Source of the DNA: an uncultured bacterium
Lineage (GTDB): Bacteria > Cyanobacteriota > Vampirovibrionia > Gastranaerophilales > Gastranaerophilaceae
NCBI GenBank assembly: GCA_905215335.1
Contig: CAJMPQ010000007.1
Span: 14,672 to 78,671, forward strand
Reading direction: 5' to 3'
Length of the DNA: 64,000 nucleotides
Of this stretch, positions 35,006 to 44,490 are shown piece after piece (within the stretch, counting starts at the first letter, position 1; every line of letters starts with the position of its first letter). Both the position numbers and the translations under genes were made by a program. The notes under the pieces were generated by a model that was given only the letters and a program-made list of their open reading frames with translations, was not told the origin of the DNA and ran no database searches.

Positions 35006-35959
35006 TTATAATAACTCTTTATCTTTAATATATCGTGGTCTAGCTTTTACTTCACGATAAACTTGTCCTACATATTCGCCGATTACACCTAAACAAAATA
35101 TTTGTAATCCTCCAAAGAAACACAATAAAATAATTGTTGTTGCAAATCCATTTGGAGAGTTATGGAAAAATAATTTTTCAAATACAGTTTCTAACCCCAC
35201 TAAAAATCCAAACAGAGCCATTAAAAACCCTAAACAAGCAATTATTCTTAAAGGTACAATACTAAAAGATGTAATACCATTCAATGCTAACCCCATAAGT
35301 GAAACTAAATTAAACTTAGAATTTCCGGCAAATCTAGGTTTAACATCAAAATTTACAGTAGTTGTTTTAACACCTAACTCATGGAAAAAACCCCGTAAAA
35401 ATAACGCTTTTTCCGGATACAAATGCAATACATCTAAAGCCTTTTTACTAACCAATCTATAATCAGAATGGTTCATAGGAATCTTTGCACCTAACAAATT
35501 CATAACTTTATAAAATGCAACCGCTGTAGTTTTCTTTATAAAGCCATCAGTTTTTCTATCATTACGAACACCTAAAACTACATCATACCCATTTTGATAT
35601 TCATCTAAGAACTTTTCTATAGCAAGTTCATCTTGTTGTAAATCTGCATCAATAGAAACCACACAGTCACAACCAAAATCTCTAACACCTTCAAGCCCAG
35701 CAATAAGAGCCTTTTGATTGCCATAATTTCTTAAAAATTTAACACCTTTTATTAAATTATTTTCAGAATGTAATTTCTCAATAATATTCCACGTATCATC
35801 TGTAGAACCATCATCTATCAAATACAAATAGCTATCAGAAGTTATTTTATTTTTATCAACTAACATTTGTAAAACTTCAAGAAGCCTTTTACAAGTTTTT
35901 TCAACACACAATTCTTCATTAAAACATGGGATTATTACAGCTAATTTAGGTATTTGCAT
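35006..35959 (-). CDS. Family 2 glycosyltransferase, polyprenyl-phosphate type (GtrB/ArnC/DPM1-like)
   Basis: The 317-residue product has a GT-A catalytic domain (1-225) and two C-terminal membrane helices (about 230-290). Donor and metal motifs are VIIPCFNEE, IDDGSTDDTW, VVSIDADLQQ and the acceptor segment NHSDYRLVSKKALD. Such enzymes load a sugar from a nucleotide onto undecaprenyl or dolichyl phosphate for envelope modification. The gene is divergent from a YdjC/ChbG-like deacetylase gene, a pairing reminiscent of ArnC with ArnD or of hopanoid-linked HpnK clusters, so a joint envelope-glycolipid role is likely but inferred. The GAGAGATG-type site lies before the ATG. Confidence 0.92.
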   Translation of the reverse strand: MQIPKLAVIIPCFNEELCVEKTCKRLLEVLQMLVDKNKITSDSYLYLIDDGSTDDTWNIIEKLHSENNLIKGVKFLRNYGNQKALIAGLEGVRDFGCDCVVSIDADLQQDELAIEKFLDEYQNGYDVVLGVRNDRKTDGFIKKTTAVAFYKVMNLLGAKIPMNHSDYRLVSKKALDVLHLYPEKALFLRGFFHELGVKTTTVNFDVKPRFAGNSKFNLVSLMGLALNGITSFSIVPLRIIACLGFLMALFGFLVGLETVFEKLFFHNSPNGFATTIILLCFFGGLQIFCLGVIGEYVGQVYREVKARPRYIKDKELL

Positions 35960-36021
35960 TTCATCTCTCTTTCTACTATCATGATTATATAATTTATATG
36001 GAATTATGCAAGGATATGTAA

Positions 36022-36864
36022 ATGATAAATAAGAAATTTATTTTAAATGCGGATGATTTTGGTCTAACACAGTATAACAACCAAGCAGTACTTGAAGGTT
36101 ATGTAAACGGTTTTCTTACAAGTGCAAGTTTATGCGCTAATGGAGAAGCTTTTGAAAGTGCTGTACATAATATTTTACCAGATTGTCCAAATCTTGGAAT
36201 CGCTGCACACTTAAACATTATGGAAGGGAAAGCTTTAACAAACTGCCCTTTACTAACAGATTCTTGCGGAAATTTTAATATTAGCTACGGAAAACTAATT
36301 TTAAAACAAAACCATAAATATTTAAAAGAACAAGTTGAAAATGAATTTAGAGCGCAAATAGAAAAAGTTCTTCAATACACAAAAATTGATCACTTAGATT
36401 CTCATGTACATACACACGCAATTCCTGAATTATTCAAAATAACTTGTAAACTAGCTAAAGAATATGATATCAAATTTGTACGTACACAATTTGAAGAATT
36501 ATATTTTATTCCTAAACTTGCAAAACACCTTACTATTAAATACCCAATAAACTTAATCAAAGTTGCACTATTACAGTATTATACAAAGTTAAATAGAAAA
36601 ACTCTTGATGAATATGGCTTAAAATCTAATGATTTTATTATTGGCGTAGGATATACAGGCATGATGGATTCTGATGCTATTAAATATGGATTAGAAGCTC
36701 TAGAAGAAGATTGTATTGCAGAAGCTCTAATTCACCCTTGCAAATATGACAATTCTACAAAAGACTCTCATACAAAAGAATTTGCAATAACTCAAAATAA
36801 AACATTGCAAGATACAATAACAAGACTTGGTTTTGATATTACAAACTATAAAAATCTATCTTAA
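36022..36864 (+). CDS. ChbG/HpnK (YdjC) family deacetylase
   Basis: The 280-residue product is of the YdjC fold, metal-dependent deacetylases acting on N-acetylated sugars (chitooligosaccharide, or hopanoid-linked GlcNAc for HpnK). Metal ligands are visible in LNADDFGLTQYNN (Asp) and HLDSHVHTHAIPE (the His pair), with GIAAHLNIMEG and ALIHPCKYD as further family signatures. No signal peptide. AAGGA lies 9 bases before the ATG. It is divergent from the GT2 gene and overlaps the next gene by one base (TAATG), so the deacetylase and the phospholipase D-like protein are co-translated. Confidence 0.9.
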   Translation: MINKKFILNADDFGLTQYNNQAVLEGYVNGFLTSASLCANGEAFESAVHNILPDCPNLGIAAHLNIMEGKALTNCPLLTDSCGNFNISYGKLILKQNHKYLKEQVENEFRAQIEKVLQYTKIDHLDSHVHTHAIPELFKITCKLAKEYDIKFVRTQFEELYFIPKLAKHLTIKYPINLIKVALLQYYTKLNRKTLDEYGLKSNDFIIGVGYTGMMDSDAIKYGLEALEEDCIAEALIHPCKYDNSTKDSHTKEFAITQNKTLQDTITRLGFDITNYKNLS

Positions 36865-38681
36865 TGAAAAAGTATATTACAATATTACTACTTTTATTAT
36901 TACTTGGAGCTTTCATCACTTTTAGCCTTTCGACAACAAGGACAAAAGAAGTTTTGGATATAATAACTCCTACTAAAATTGGAATTGATATTAATAAAAA
37001 CAGAGATATCGATTCAAATGAAATATTCTGTATCGATAACATTGATACGTTTTCATTAGAACCTACTACTGAATTTATAAATAAATATAATAACTCATTA
37101 CATTTATCTGAAAAAGACTTAATATCCTTAGGTTACCTATCACAAGAATTTGCACAGAAAACACTCTTAAATAAAAATGTGTCAATAAAACTTACTCCAA
37201 AAGTTACTACTGAATGCCAATTTGCAAAGATTAAAATTAATAACATAGATTATTCAAAACTATTACTAGAAAATGGATATGGTATTCAGAATAATAAAAT
37301 ATATAATATAGAAAAGTTCAAACAAAATTTAAATATCGCAAGAAAATTACACCTAGTAATATTCAATCACCATTCAAATAAATATCACGAACTTTGGTGT
37401 CCTTACGGAAAATTAGCTCACGACAAAATTCTTATACCGCTTAAACAATTACCCCAAAATGCAAAGCCATGCAAATTTTGTCACAAACAAAAAATCAAAC
37501 ATAAAAAAGCATTCAAATATAAAAAAGATATAAATATAAATAATATACATCAAATCAAAACTCCACCGTTAAAAATTATTGATGGGAATATTGACTTATA
37601 TCTAACAGATTTTACAAAACAATTAAAGCCAACAAATACTTGTACAACTGATGTTTGCAAAGCGTTTATAAACCTAACCAATAATGCAAATAGCACAATT
37701 GATATAGCATTATATGGATTTGATGGTCCACAAGAAATTATAACTGCACTAAAAAATGCAAAGAACAGAGGAGTAAAAATAAGATTTATTTACGACTCTG
37801 ATCATACTGGTAAAGCTAGTTACTATACAAGTAACGAACAAATCAAAGAAATTGCAGACATTTCTATACCCGATAAATGTAGTTCTGCAACACAAAGCAA
37901 TATGCTAATGCATAATAAGTTTATTATATTTGACAATAATATTATCTACACTGGTTCAATGAACTTTTCAAAAAGCGGTTTGTCTGGATATGATGCAAAT
38001 AACACAATTGTTATAACATCAAAAGAAATCGCTCAACTATACACAAAAGAATTTGAACAAATGATAAACGGAAAATTTCACAATTCCAAAATTAAACTAA
38101 ACTTACCAAACATCTTTCAATTGAAAGACAGTACTATTGAAGTCTATTTTTCACCACAAGATAAACCTTCAGATAGAATAGTTCAACTAATAAAAAATTC
38201 AAAACACTATGTTTATATCCCAACATTTCTAATAACGCATACAAAAATTTCTAATGCGCTTATTGAAGCTCACAATAGAGGAATTGATGTTAAAGTCATA
38301 ATGGATGCTAACAGTGTTTACACAAGAAACACAAAACATCATTTACTGAGATCAAATGGTATACCAATAAAAATTGAAAACTATGCAGGTAAGATGCACT
38401 CAAAGACAATGATTATTGATAATGAATACTTAATTCTAGGCTCTATGAATTTTTCAAACAGCGGCGAAAACAAAAATGATGAAAACTTACTTATAATAAA
38501 AGACAAAGTTTTAGCAACACACTATAAAAACTTTTTCAACTATTTATGGGCAATAATTCCAAACAGATATCTAAAATTTAACCCAAAACCAGAAAGTAAA
38601 GATTCAATAGGCTCTTGCACTGATGGAATAGATAATAACTTTAACGGAAAAATAGATCTACAAGAAGAATTTTGTAAATAA
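36864..38681 (+). CDS. Exported nuclease-like / phospholipase D-family protein with C-terminal Asp-rich metal motif
   Basis: The product has 605 residues. An N-terminal hydrophobic segment (about 4-22) is a signal peptide or anchor. Residues about 30-205 resemble a staphylococcal-nuclease-like module (LTPKVTTECQFAKIKINN, LLLENGYGI, ARKLHLVIF) followed by CPYG...CKFCHK, a possible zinc site. Two complete PLD catalytic motifs follow: HNKFIIFDNN (about residue 350) and HSKTMIIDNE (about 515), each followed by GSMNFS, as in Nuc/phospholipase D enzymes. The tail CTDGIDNNFNGKIDLQEEFC is a calcium-binding-like CxDGxDNxxxGxxD motif. The likely role is hydrolysis of extracellular or periplasmic DNA or phospholipid. 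The combination is unusual. Confidence 0.85.
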   Translation: MKKYITILLLLLLLGAFITFSLSTTRTKEVLDIITPTKIGIDINKNRDIDSNEIFCIDNIDTFSLEPTTEFINKYNNSLHLSEKDLISLGYLSQEFAQKTLLNKNVSIKLTPKVTTECQFAKIKINNIDYSKLLLENGYGIQNNKIYNIEKFKQNLNIARKLHLVIFNHHSNKYHELWCPYGKLAHDKILIPLKQLPQNAKPCKFCHKQKIKHKKAFKYKKDININNIHQIKTPPLKIIDGNIDLYLTDFTKQLKPTNTCTTDVCKAFINLTNNANSTIDIALYGFDGPQEIITALKNAKNRGVKIRFIYDSDHTGKASYYTSNEQIKEIADISIPDKCSSATQSNMLMHNKFIIFDNNIIYTGSMNFSKSGLSGYDANNTIVITSKEIAQLYTKEFEQMINGKFHNSKIKLNLPNIFQLKDSTIEVYFSPQDKPSDRIVQLIKNSKHYVYIPTFLITHTKISNALIEAHNRGIDVKVIMDANSVYTRNTKHHLLRSNGIPIKIENYAGKMHSKTMIIDNEYLILGSMNFSNSGENKNDENLLIIKDKVLATHYKNFFNYLWAIIPNRYLKFNPKPESKDSIGSCTDGIDNNFNGKIDLQEEFCK

Positions 38682-38708
38682 AAAGCTACCTATAAAAGGT
38701 AGCTTTTT
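38680..38708. terminator. Bidirectional terminator between the PLD-like gene and argS
   Basis: A perfect 12-bp stem (38680-38691 with 38697-38708) bounded by A5 and T5 serves both convergent genes. The left arm overlaps the final stop codon. Confidence 0.88.
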
Positions 38709-38729
38709 ATAATTATAACGTTATATAGC

Positions 38730-40469
38730 TTACATTCTTTCAGGAGCTGAAACTGCTAAAATAGCTAAAGCATTAGCTAAAACAGTTTTGAAAGCCCAAA
38801 CTAATGATAATCTAGCTTTAGTTAATTTCACATCATCAGTAATAACTCTTGTTGAGTTATAGAATGAATGGAATTCTGCAGCCAATTCTTGAACATAACG
38901 ACAAATTGTATAAACTTGTCTTGTTTGAGCTGAATTTACAATTAAAGATTTAAATTCTTCTAATTTAAGAACCAATTTTCTAGCATCAGACATAGTTAAT
39001 GCCATTAAATCTTTATCAAAATTACTAATCAAGTTATTAAATTCAGCTTCTGATAATACAGCTGGAATTGTTTTACCAGATTCAGTATCAATACGATCAT
39101 TGATAGCATTTCTTATAATAGAACAAGCTCTGGCATGAGCATATTGAACATAGAATACAGGATTTTCATCAGATTTTGTTTTTGCAAGTTCAATATCAAA
39201 ATCTAAAGTTGTATCAATATTTCTCATAGACATCCAGAATCTAGTTGCATCAACACCAACTTCATCAATTAGATCTTCTAGAGTAACCATATTTTTACGT
39301 TTACCCATACGAACCTCATTACCATTAATAACAAGGTTAACTAACTGACCTAATAGAACTTCTAATTTATTTGGATCATATCCTAAAGCTTCAATAGAAG
39401 CCTTAACTCTTGCCACATAACCATGGTGATCAGCACCCCAAATATTTATCATTCTATCAAAACCGCGTTCTAATTTATCAATATGGTATGCAATATCAGC
39501 TGTTAAATAAGTATTTGAGCCGTCAGCTTTTTTGATAACTCTATCTTGATCATCGCCATAATCTGAAGATTTGAACCATTCAGCACCTTCTTTTTGATAG
39601 ATTTTACCACTATCACGAAGTTTTTTAACACATTCTTCAACTTTTCCAGAATTATGCAAAGATAATTCAGAATAGAATTTATCAAATGAAACTCTGAAAT
39701 TATCCAATAAATCACGTTGAACTTTTTCTTCATAAGCTTTTGCATAATCACAATAAACTTGTAAATCAATTTTATCAACATCATTATTTACAGCTTCAAG
39801 CTCAGATTTTTTATCAATTAAGAACTGTTTTGCAACTGGAATAAGATAATCACCTGGATAATAATTTTTTCTTTCGATTTCATCTTCAGGGAAATCAATA
39901 TTTTCACCTAGTTCTTGTTTTACTCTAATAACTAAAGATCTACCTAATTTTTGAATTTGAGACCCAGCATCATTTATATAAAATTCTTGATATACATCGT
40001 GTCCATAAAACTTTAATAAATTTGCAAGAGCACTACCCATAGCAGCCCAACGACCGTGACCAATATGGAAAGGGCCTGTTGGATTAGCTGAAATATATTC
40101 TAAAATAATTTTTTCTTTTTGAATATTTTCAGGACGACCAAAATTTTCTTTTTTATTGAAAATTTCATCTACTAAATCAATCAATAAAGATTGACCAGCT
40201 TTAAAATTAATAAAACCACCAATTACAGAATATTCATTATCTTCTTTTTCAACAAATTCTACAATTGAATTTGCAATCATAGGTGGGGCTATTCTAGCAT
40301 TTCTAGCAAGTGATGACACGTTAATTGCAAAATCACCAAAATCTGCATTTTTTGGTTTTTCAACAACTAAAGAACCTCTTTTATACTCAGTCATCTGACC
40401 TAATTTATTTTCACTTATAGCTTTATCAATAGCATTTTCTATTTTGTTTAAAAAATAATCTCTTAGCAT
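38730..40469 (-). CDS. argS: Arginyl-tRNA synthetase
   Basis: This class I synthetase charges tRNA(Arg). The 579-residue product has an N-terminal Add1 domain, the HIGH motif in ANPTGPFHIGHGRW, the downstream DVYQEFYINDAG and the diverged KMSK region (EVRMGKRKNMVTLEDL, as usual in ArgRS), and a C-terminal anticodon-binding domain ending VSAPERM. The ATG at 40469 has GAGG 5 bases upstream. An in-frame ATG at 40490 lacks one. Single gene with its own terminator. There is nothing irregular. Confidence 0.96.
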   Translation of the reverse strand: MLRDYFLNKIENAIDKAISENKLGQMTEYKRGSLVVEKPKNADFGDFAINVSSLARNARIAPPMIANSIVEFVEKEDNEYSVIGGFINFKAGQSLLIDLVDEIFNKKENFGRPENIQKEKIILEYISANPTGPFHIGHGRWAAMGSALANLLKFYGHDVYQEFYINDAGSQIQKLGRSLVIRVKQELGENIDFPEDEIERKNYYPGDYLIPVAKQFLIDKKSELEAVNNDVDKIDLQVYCDYAKAYEEKVQRDLLDNFRVSFDKFYSELSLHNSGKVEECVKKLRDSGKIYQKEGAEWFKSSDYGDDQDRVIKKADGSNTYLTADIAYHIDKLERGFDRMINIWGADHHGYVARVKASIEALGYDPNKLEVLLGQLVNLVINGNEVRMGKRKNMVTLEDLIDEVGVDATRFWMSMRNIDTTLDFDIELAKTKSDENPVFYVQYAHARACSIIRNAINDRIDTESGKTIPAVLSEAEFNNLISNFDKDLMALTMSDARKLVLKLEEFKSLIVNSAQTRQVYTICRYVQELAAEFHSFYNSTRVITDDVKLTKARLSLVWAFKTVLANALAILAVSAPERM

Positions 40470-40567
40470 ACTAACCTCATAAAATAACATCGTAAAATAA
40501 TTATATAATAAACAGGAGCAAATATAAATATCTGCTCCTATAATATATAAATACTTATAACAAGATA

Positions 40568-42847
40568 CTAAAAATTATACTCAGGAATTTCAAATGGTTC
40601 ATTATTTGCATCTTTTTCAACAAATTTCAAATAATAATCCATTGCTCTATCTTTAGCTGAATCATAAAATTCATCAGTAATTAAAGATTGATGATAATAT
40701 GTTCTTTCACCAGAATAATTACCCAGTACTGAAGCATATTTTTCGATATCTTGTTTACTTAAACCTCCACCATATGCTTTTGTTTTAGCATCTGTTCCAG
40801 AAGGACGAATCTCGATATATTTATCATCAAATTCTAAATATGTACCATCGCCAACAAACTTAACGGATTTTAAATTATCGAAATTCAAACCTTCAGAATT
40901 AAATCTGTCATTAAGAACTTTAATAATATCTTCTAAAGTTACAATACCTTCTTTCAAGCCTATAGCCATAGATAAATAGAACAAATCATTTTTAGTTCTC
41001 AAAGCTTCACCTAAAATCTTTGCTTCTTTTAGCTTTTCAATATCCGGCTCTGATTCATTATAATAAGCGATATCTACACGAGTATCAAAACGTCCAATAA
41101 TTTTATTAGAATTAAATACATTTGATAAATATTGAGATAAAGAAACATGTAAATCTTGTAATTTGGCAACCAATGCAGAAGCAACAATAATAGCTTCAGT
41201 TGCACTTTTTTCTCTCATCGCAACAGCCAATCTTCCGTGCTGAGATTTAATCAATTCTTCTGTTCCCATAATCATACCACCGGATTCTTCGCCACCAAAC
41301 AATAATCTAGGATTAACGCCTAAATTTATAGAATTACCCAATACATCATCAACTATCACTGGCTGATCAGGATTATTTTTCAATTTCAATTCTACTTTTT
41401 TCATTATATTGGCAATTTCTTTGAACCCTACAGGAACATTAACAACTTTTACTCCGTTGTTTTTGGCCCATTCATCCCAAGATAGAGCAGAAGCAGTTGT
41501 TTTAATCATAAATCTTGGATGCTTATCCCACAAACCTTTTTCTTTTAATTGCAATGCCCAAAAATCCATCAACATTAAAAATGCTTGGTTTGCAGTAAAT
41601 ACAGTTAACACTCTGCTATCATCCAATTGAATAAAATCAATACCTAATTCTTTTAAATCAACTACTCTATCAACACTTTCTGTTTGACAGATAGTTAATC
41701 TATCATGATCTGGATCTGTAATTAAAACAACAGTACCAACAGGAAAATCCTTCAATTTTTCTGCATAATGCATAGTATCAATTACAGGGAAAAATTTTGT
41801 ACCATCTGACTTTTGAGCAAGAACAGTAGCATCTACAGAATAATCATAAAAAGCTTTTTCACCTTTTGGAGTAGTATCATATTTTCCAATAGAATGGAAA
41901 AATGGATCTTCTTTAGTATTAAACCACTCAAATTTATCTGCAATACCTAATTTATTAAGCACCCTTGATAAAGTTCTATAAGCTGAACCTCCAACATTTT
42001 CTATTACAATTTTAGAATTAAATGACTTAATCAAATTCAAGTTTACATCTTGAGCAACACCTGATTGCAAGTACTCAACATATAAATCTACACCATCATC
42101 GATTAACTTCATTGCATTTTCATTAATTAATGGATTATCATAAGATGAAATTCGGATTTCATAACTACCTTTTTCTTTTACTTCATTAAATATTTCTTGA
42201 ATTTTATTTACAAATTCCATTGACTCTTCAGGTAAGTATTGGCTACCCTGACAATTCAAATCTTTAGTTGCATTTTTTACAGAAATTCCATGGCTTGAAG
42301 TAATATACTCACCACCTAACAAATCCAACTTAAATGCTAAAAATGATGCTAGCCAAATTGGTATAGTTTTTTTACCATAAGGTACTAGAGTTTCGATACC
42401 TTGCGCAGCTTGAATACGCGCAATTGCATTTAAAAACAATTTTGAATTATATCTAACTTCACAACCTGCAACTTTAACAATTCTTTTATTAGGATATTTT
42501 TCTTTCGCAACAAGAGCTTTAGCTAAAGTAGCCAAAACAATACCAACTAAGTTAATAGGGAATCTGGTATCTTGAGGAAAAAGAATATTCTGAGGACCTC
42601 TAATACCAGCTGTAGAAACCTTAGCTTCTTTTGCGTAATTTGCAAACCAATCTTCTAAATTCAAACCTTCAGGATTTTTAATAGCATCGTATGGTAACAA
42701 ATGCTCCTTTTTCAACACAAAAGTAAACTCGTCATTATTTTCAAAATTCATTAAATCTAAATTTTTAACATAATCCGGAGTTTTATCGTAAACACTCTTA
42801 AATAATTCATTTTCTAATACATTATCAGTTTTTTTAAATTCAAACAT
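40568..42847 (-). CDS. Phosphohexomutase superfamily protein (phosphoglucomutase/phosphomannomutase-like), long form
   Basis: The 759-residue product is much longer than the usual 450-580. Four superfamily sites can be read. The active-site phosphoserine loop is TSSHGIS instead of T-A-S-H-N-P. The metal loop is DPDHDRL instead of D-P-D-G-D-R. The sugar loop is FGGEESGGMIMG. The phosphate-binding loop is IRPSGTDAK. They occur in the right order (about 195, 390, 525 and 695). The mutase should interconvert hexose 1- and 6-phosphates for polysaccharide synthesis, but the altered serine and metal loops make substrate or even activity uncertain. The start at 42847 has GGAGAGGG 4 bases upstream. 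Confidence 0.85.
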   Translation of the reverse strand: MFEFKKTDNVLENELFKSVYDKTPDYVKNLDLMNFENNDEFTFVLKKEHLLPYDAIKNPEGLNLEDWFANYAKEAKVSTAGIRGPQNILFPQDTRFPINLVGIVLATLAKALVAKEKYPNKRIVKVAGCEVRYNSKLFLNAIARIQAAQGIETLVPYGKKTIPIWLASFLAFKLDLLGGEYITSSHGISVKNATKDLNCQGSQYLPEESMEFVNKIQEIFNEVKEKGSYEIRISSYDNPLINENAMKLIDDGVDLYVEYLQSGVAQDVNLNLIKSFNSKIVIENVGGSAYRTLSRVLNKLGIADKFEWFNTKEDPFFHSIGKYDTTPKGEKAFYDYSVDATVLAQKSDGTKFFPVIDTMHYAEKLKDFPVGTVVLITDPDHDRLTICQTESVDRVVDLKELGIDFIQLDDSRVLTVFTANQAFLMLMDFWALQLKEKGLWDKHPRFMIKTTASALSWDEWAKNNGVKVVNVPVGFKEIANIMKKVELKLKNNPDQPVIVDDVLGNSINLGVNPRLLFGGEESGGMIMGTEELIKSQHGRLAVAMREKSATEAIIVASALVAKLQDLHVSLSQYLSNVFNSNKIIGRFDTRVDIAYYNESEPDIEKLKEAKILGEALRTKNDLFYLSMAIGLKEGIVTLEDIIKVLNDRFNSEGLNFDNLKSVKFVGDGTYLEFDDKYIEIRPSGTDAKTKAYGGGLSKQDIEKYASVLGNYSGERTYYHQSLITDEFYDSAKDRAMDYYLKFVEKDANNEPFEIPEYNF

Positions 42848-42967
42848 ATACCCTCTCCTCATATAAATACATTTATAATAATAAATAATACAATAAAAAC
42901 AGATTAAAAAGTAGCAATTAACAAAATTTTATGTATAATAAAATGTATAATAGTAGAGGGAAGAAGT

Positions 42968-43657
42968 ATGGCAAAGAAAAAGAAACAATATTCATCAAGA
43001 AAAGCCTCTCAATTTAATATATGGAGATCAATTTTTCAAATACTCGTTTGTAAAATTGGTTATATGGTTAGATTAAAACTTGTTTACAGAATTGAAGTTA
43101 ATGGCTTAGAAAATGTACCAAAAGACAACAAATACATAATTTGCCCAAACCATTTATCAACATTAGATCCACCAATGATTTGCGGTATTATGCCAAGAAG
43201 AGTATCTTTTATGGCAAAAAAAGAATTATTTGATATACCATTTATCAGGTGGTGGATTGATTGGTTAGGAGCGTTTGCAGTTAACAGAGAAAGTCTTGGA
43301 CCTTCAACAATCAAAACTGTAAGAACCATCCAAGAAAGTAACTGGGTACTAGGGATGTTTCCACAAGGTACAAGAGGAATCCCTGGAGAAATAAAGGGAG
43401 TTACAAAAGGTTTTGCAGGTCTTGCAAAACTAACAAAATGTGATATTCTTCCTGTTGGTATTATTGGTTCAAACGAAGTTAAACGTTGGCCATTTACAGG
43501 TAAAATCATTGTTAATATTGGTGAAATTATCCCATACAATAAAGACCCAGAAATCGTAAGAGAAAAATGGATTGAAGAAATTCAGAAATTAACTGGATTT
43601 AAATATATAGAAGATGATGCAACTAAAAAAAATAATAAAGGAGAATCTCATGACTAA
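42968..43657 (+). CDS. 1-acylglycerol-3-phosphate acyltransferase (PlsC family), copy 1
   Basis: The 229-residue product makes phosphatidic acid by acylating lysophosphatidic acid at the membrane. Catalytic motif I NHLSTLDPP (NHx4D) and motif III FPQGTRGIPGE are present, as are the central VSFMAKKELFDIPFI and LPVGIIGS. The N-terminus is basic with one hydrophobic helix. A weak AGAGGGAAG site precedes the ATG. TATAAT is 22 bases upstream, giving a short normal leader. The stop overlaps the start of the second PlsC gene (ATGA-type overlap of 8 bases), so the two are coupled. Confidence 0.93.
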   Translation: MAKKKKQYSSRKASQFNIWRSIFQILVCKIGYMVRLKLVYRIEVNGLENVPKDNKYIICPNHLSTLDPPMICGIMPRRVSFMAKKELFDIPFIRWWIDWLGAFAVNRESLGPSTIKTVRTIQESNWVLGMFPQGTRGIPGEIKGVTKGFAGLAKLTKCDILPVGIIGSNEVKRWPFTGKIIVNIGEIIPYNKDPEIVREKWIEEIQKLTGFKYIEDDATKKNNKGESHD

Positions 43658-44378
43658 AGAAGTACGTAACTTCAATAGAAGATTTGCTAAAGAATATAAC
43701 ATTTTCCGTACAATCTTTTTTATGTCTTTCTTATACATAGTTGTATTCGGATTTTATACAATATTCTATAATTATAAAATTGAAGGTAGAGAAAACTTAC
43801 CTAAAAAACAAGCAAAAAATGGAAAATATATTTATACAGCAAACCATGTATCAATATTTGATCCACCAATGGTAGCAATGGCAGCACAAAGACCAATTGC
43901 ATTCATGGCTAAAAAAGAGCTTTTTGAATCTTCTGAAAAATTAAGCTGGCTAGTAAAAAGACTTGGAGCTTTTGCTGTAGATAGAACAAAACCTGAAATT
44001 GCAACATTTAAAACAGTTAGAGATGTTTTAAGTACTAGTTGGTCTTTAGGTATATTCCCTCAAGGTGGAACTCGTCCTTATGGGAAATTAGATGATATAA
44101 GAAAAGGTTTTGCTGTTATTGCCAAAAATGCAAAAGCTGATATTATACCTATTGCAATTTGTGGCTGGGATGGATATCCAAAATTAAAGCCATTCACAAG
44201 AAGAAATGTAACCATCAAAATTGGTAAAGCAATATCATACCAATTAAAAGAAGATGAAATCATTTATGAATGGTGCAAACAAATATCTGAAATGGCTGGA
44301 TATGAAAACGGTGCAGAAATTCCAGAATCATACAAAGAAAATGCAACTACAAATAATGAAGCTGTAAAACCTGTATAG
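43650..44378 (+). CDS. 1-acylglycerol-3-phosphate acyltransferase (PlsC family), copy 2
   Basis: The 242-residue product is the second of a tandem pair. Motif I is NHVSIFDPP and the region IAFMAKKELFE matches copy 1. Motif III reads FPQGGTRPYG, with one extra glycine before the Thr-Arg compared with the usual FP-x-G-T-R, which could alter substrate choice. The ATG at 43650 has AAGGAG 6 bases upstream inside copy 1, and an ATG at 43614 is unlikely. The pair may acylate different lipid acceptors. A strong terminator follows. Confidence 0.92.
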   Translation: MTKEVRNFNRRFAKEYNIFRTIFFMSFLYIVVFGFYTIFYNYKIEGRENLPKKQAKNGKYIYTANHVSIFDPPMVAMAAQRPIAFMAKKELFESSEKLSWLVKRLGAFAVDRTKPEIATFKTVRDVLSTSWSLGIFPQGGTRPYGKLDDIRKGFAVIAKNAKADIIPIAICGWDGYPKLKPFTRRNVTIKIGKAISYQLKEDEIIYEWCKQISEMAGYENGAEIPESYKENATTNNEAVKPV

Positions 44379-44407
44379 ATTTTGCGATTTCATAGTTAAA
44401 ACAATAA

Positions 44408-44440
44408 AAAATAAAGCCCCTTAAAAAGGGGCTTTATTTT
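44408..44440. terminator. Terminator after the plsC pair
   Basis: A perfect 15-bp stem (44408-44422 with 44426-44440, core AAAGCCCC/GGGGCTTT) with a 3-base loop ends in T4. It also faces the end of the convergent gene at 44491. Confidence 0.9.
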
Positions 44441-44490
44441 ATTTAAAGAAAGGAATTTTATTTATAAATCTTTTCTCTGGTTACTATGAA

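Noticed and set aside
43084..43539. 151-codon minus-strand frame inside the first plsC gene
   Set aside because: It is antisense to a gene with both catalytic motifs, and nothing supports it beyond length.
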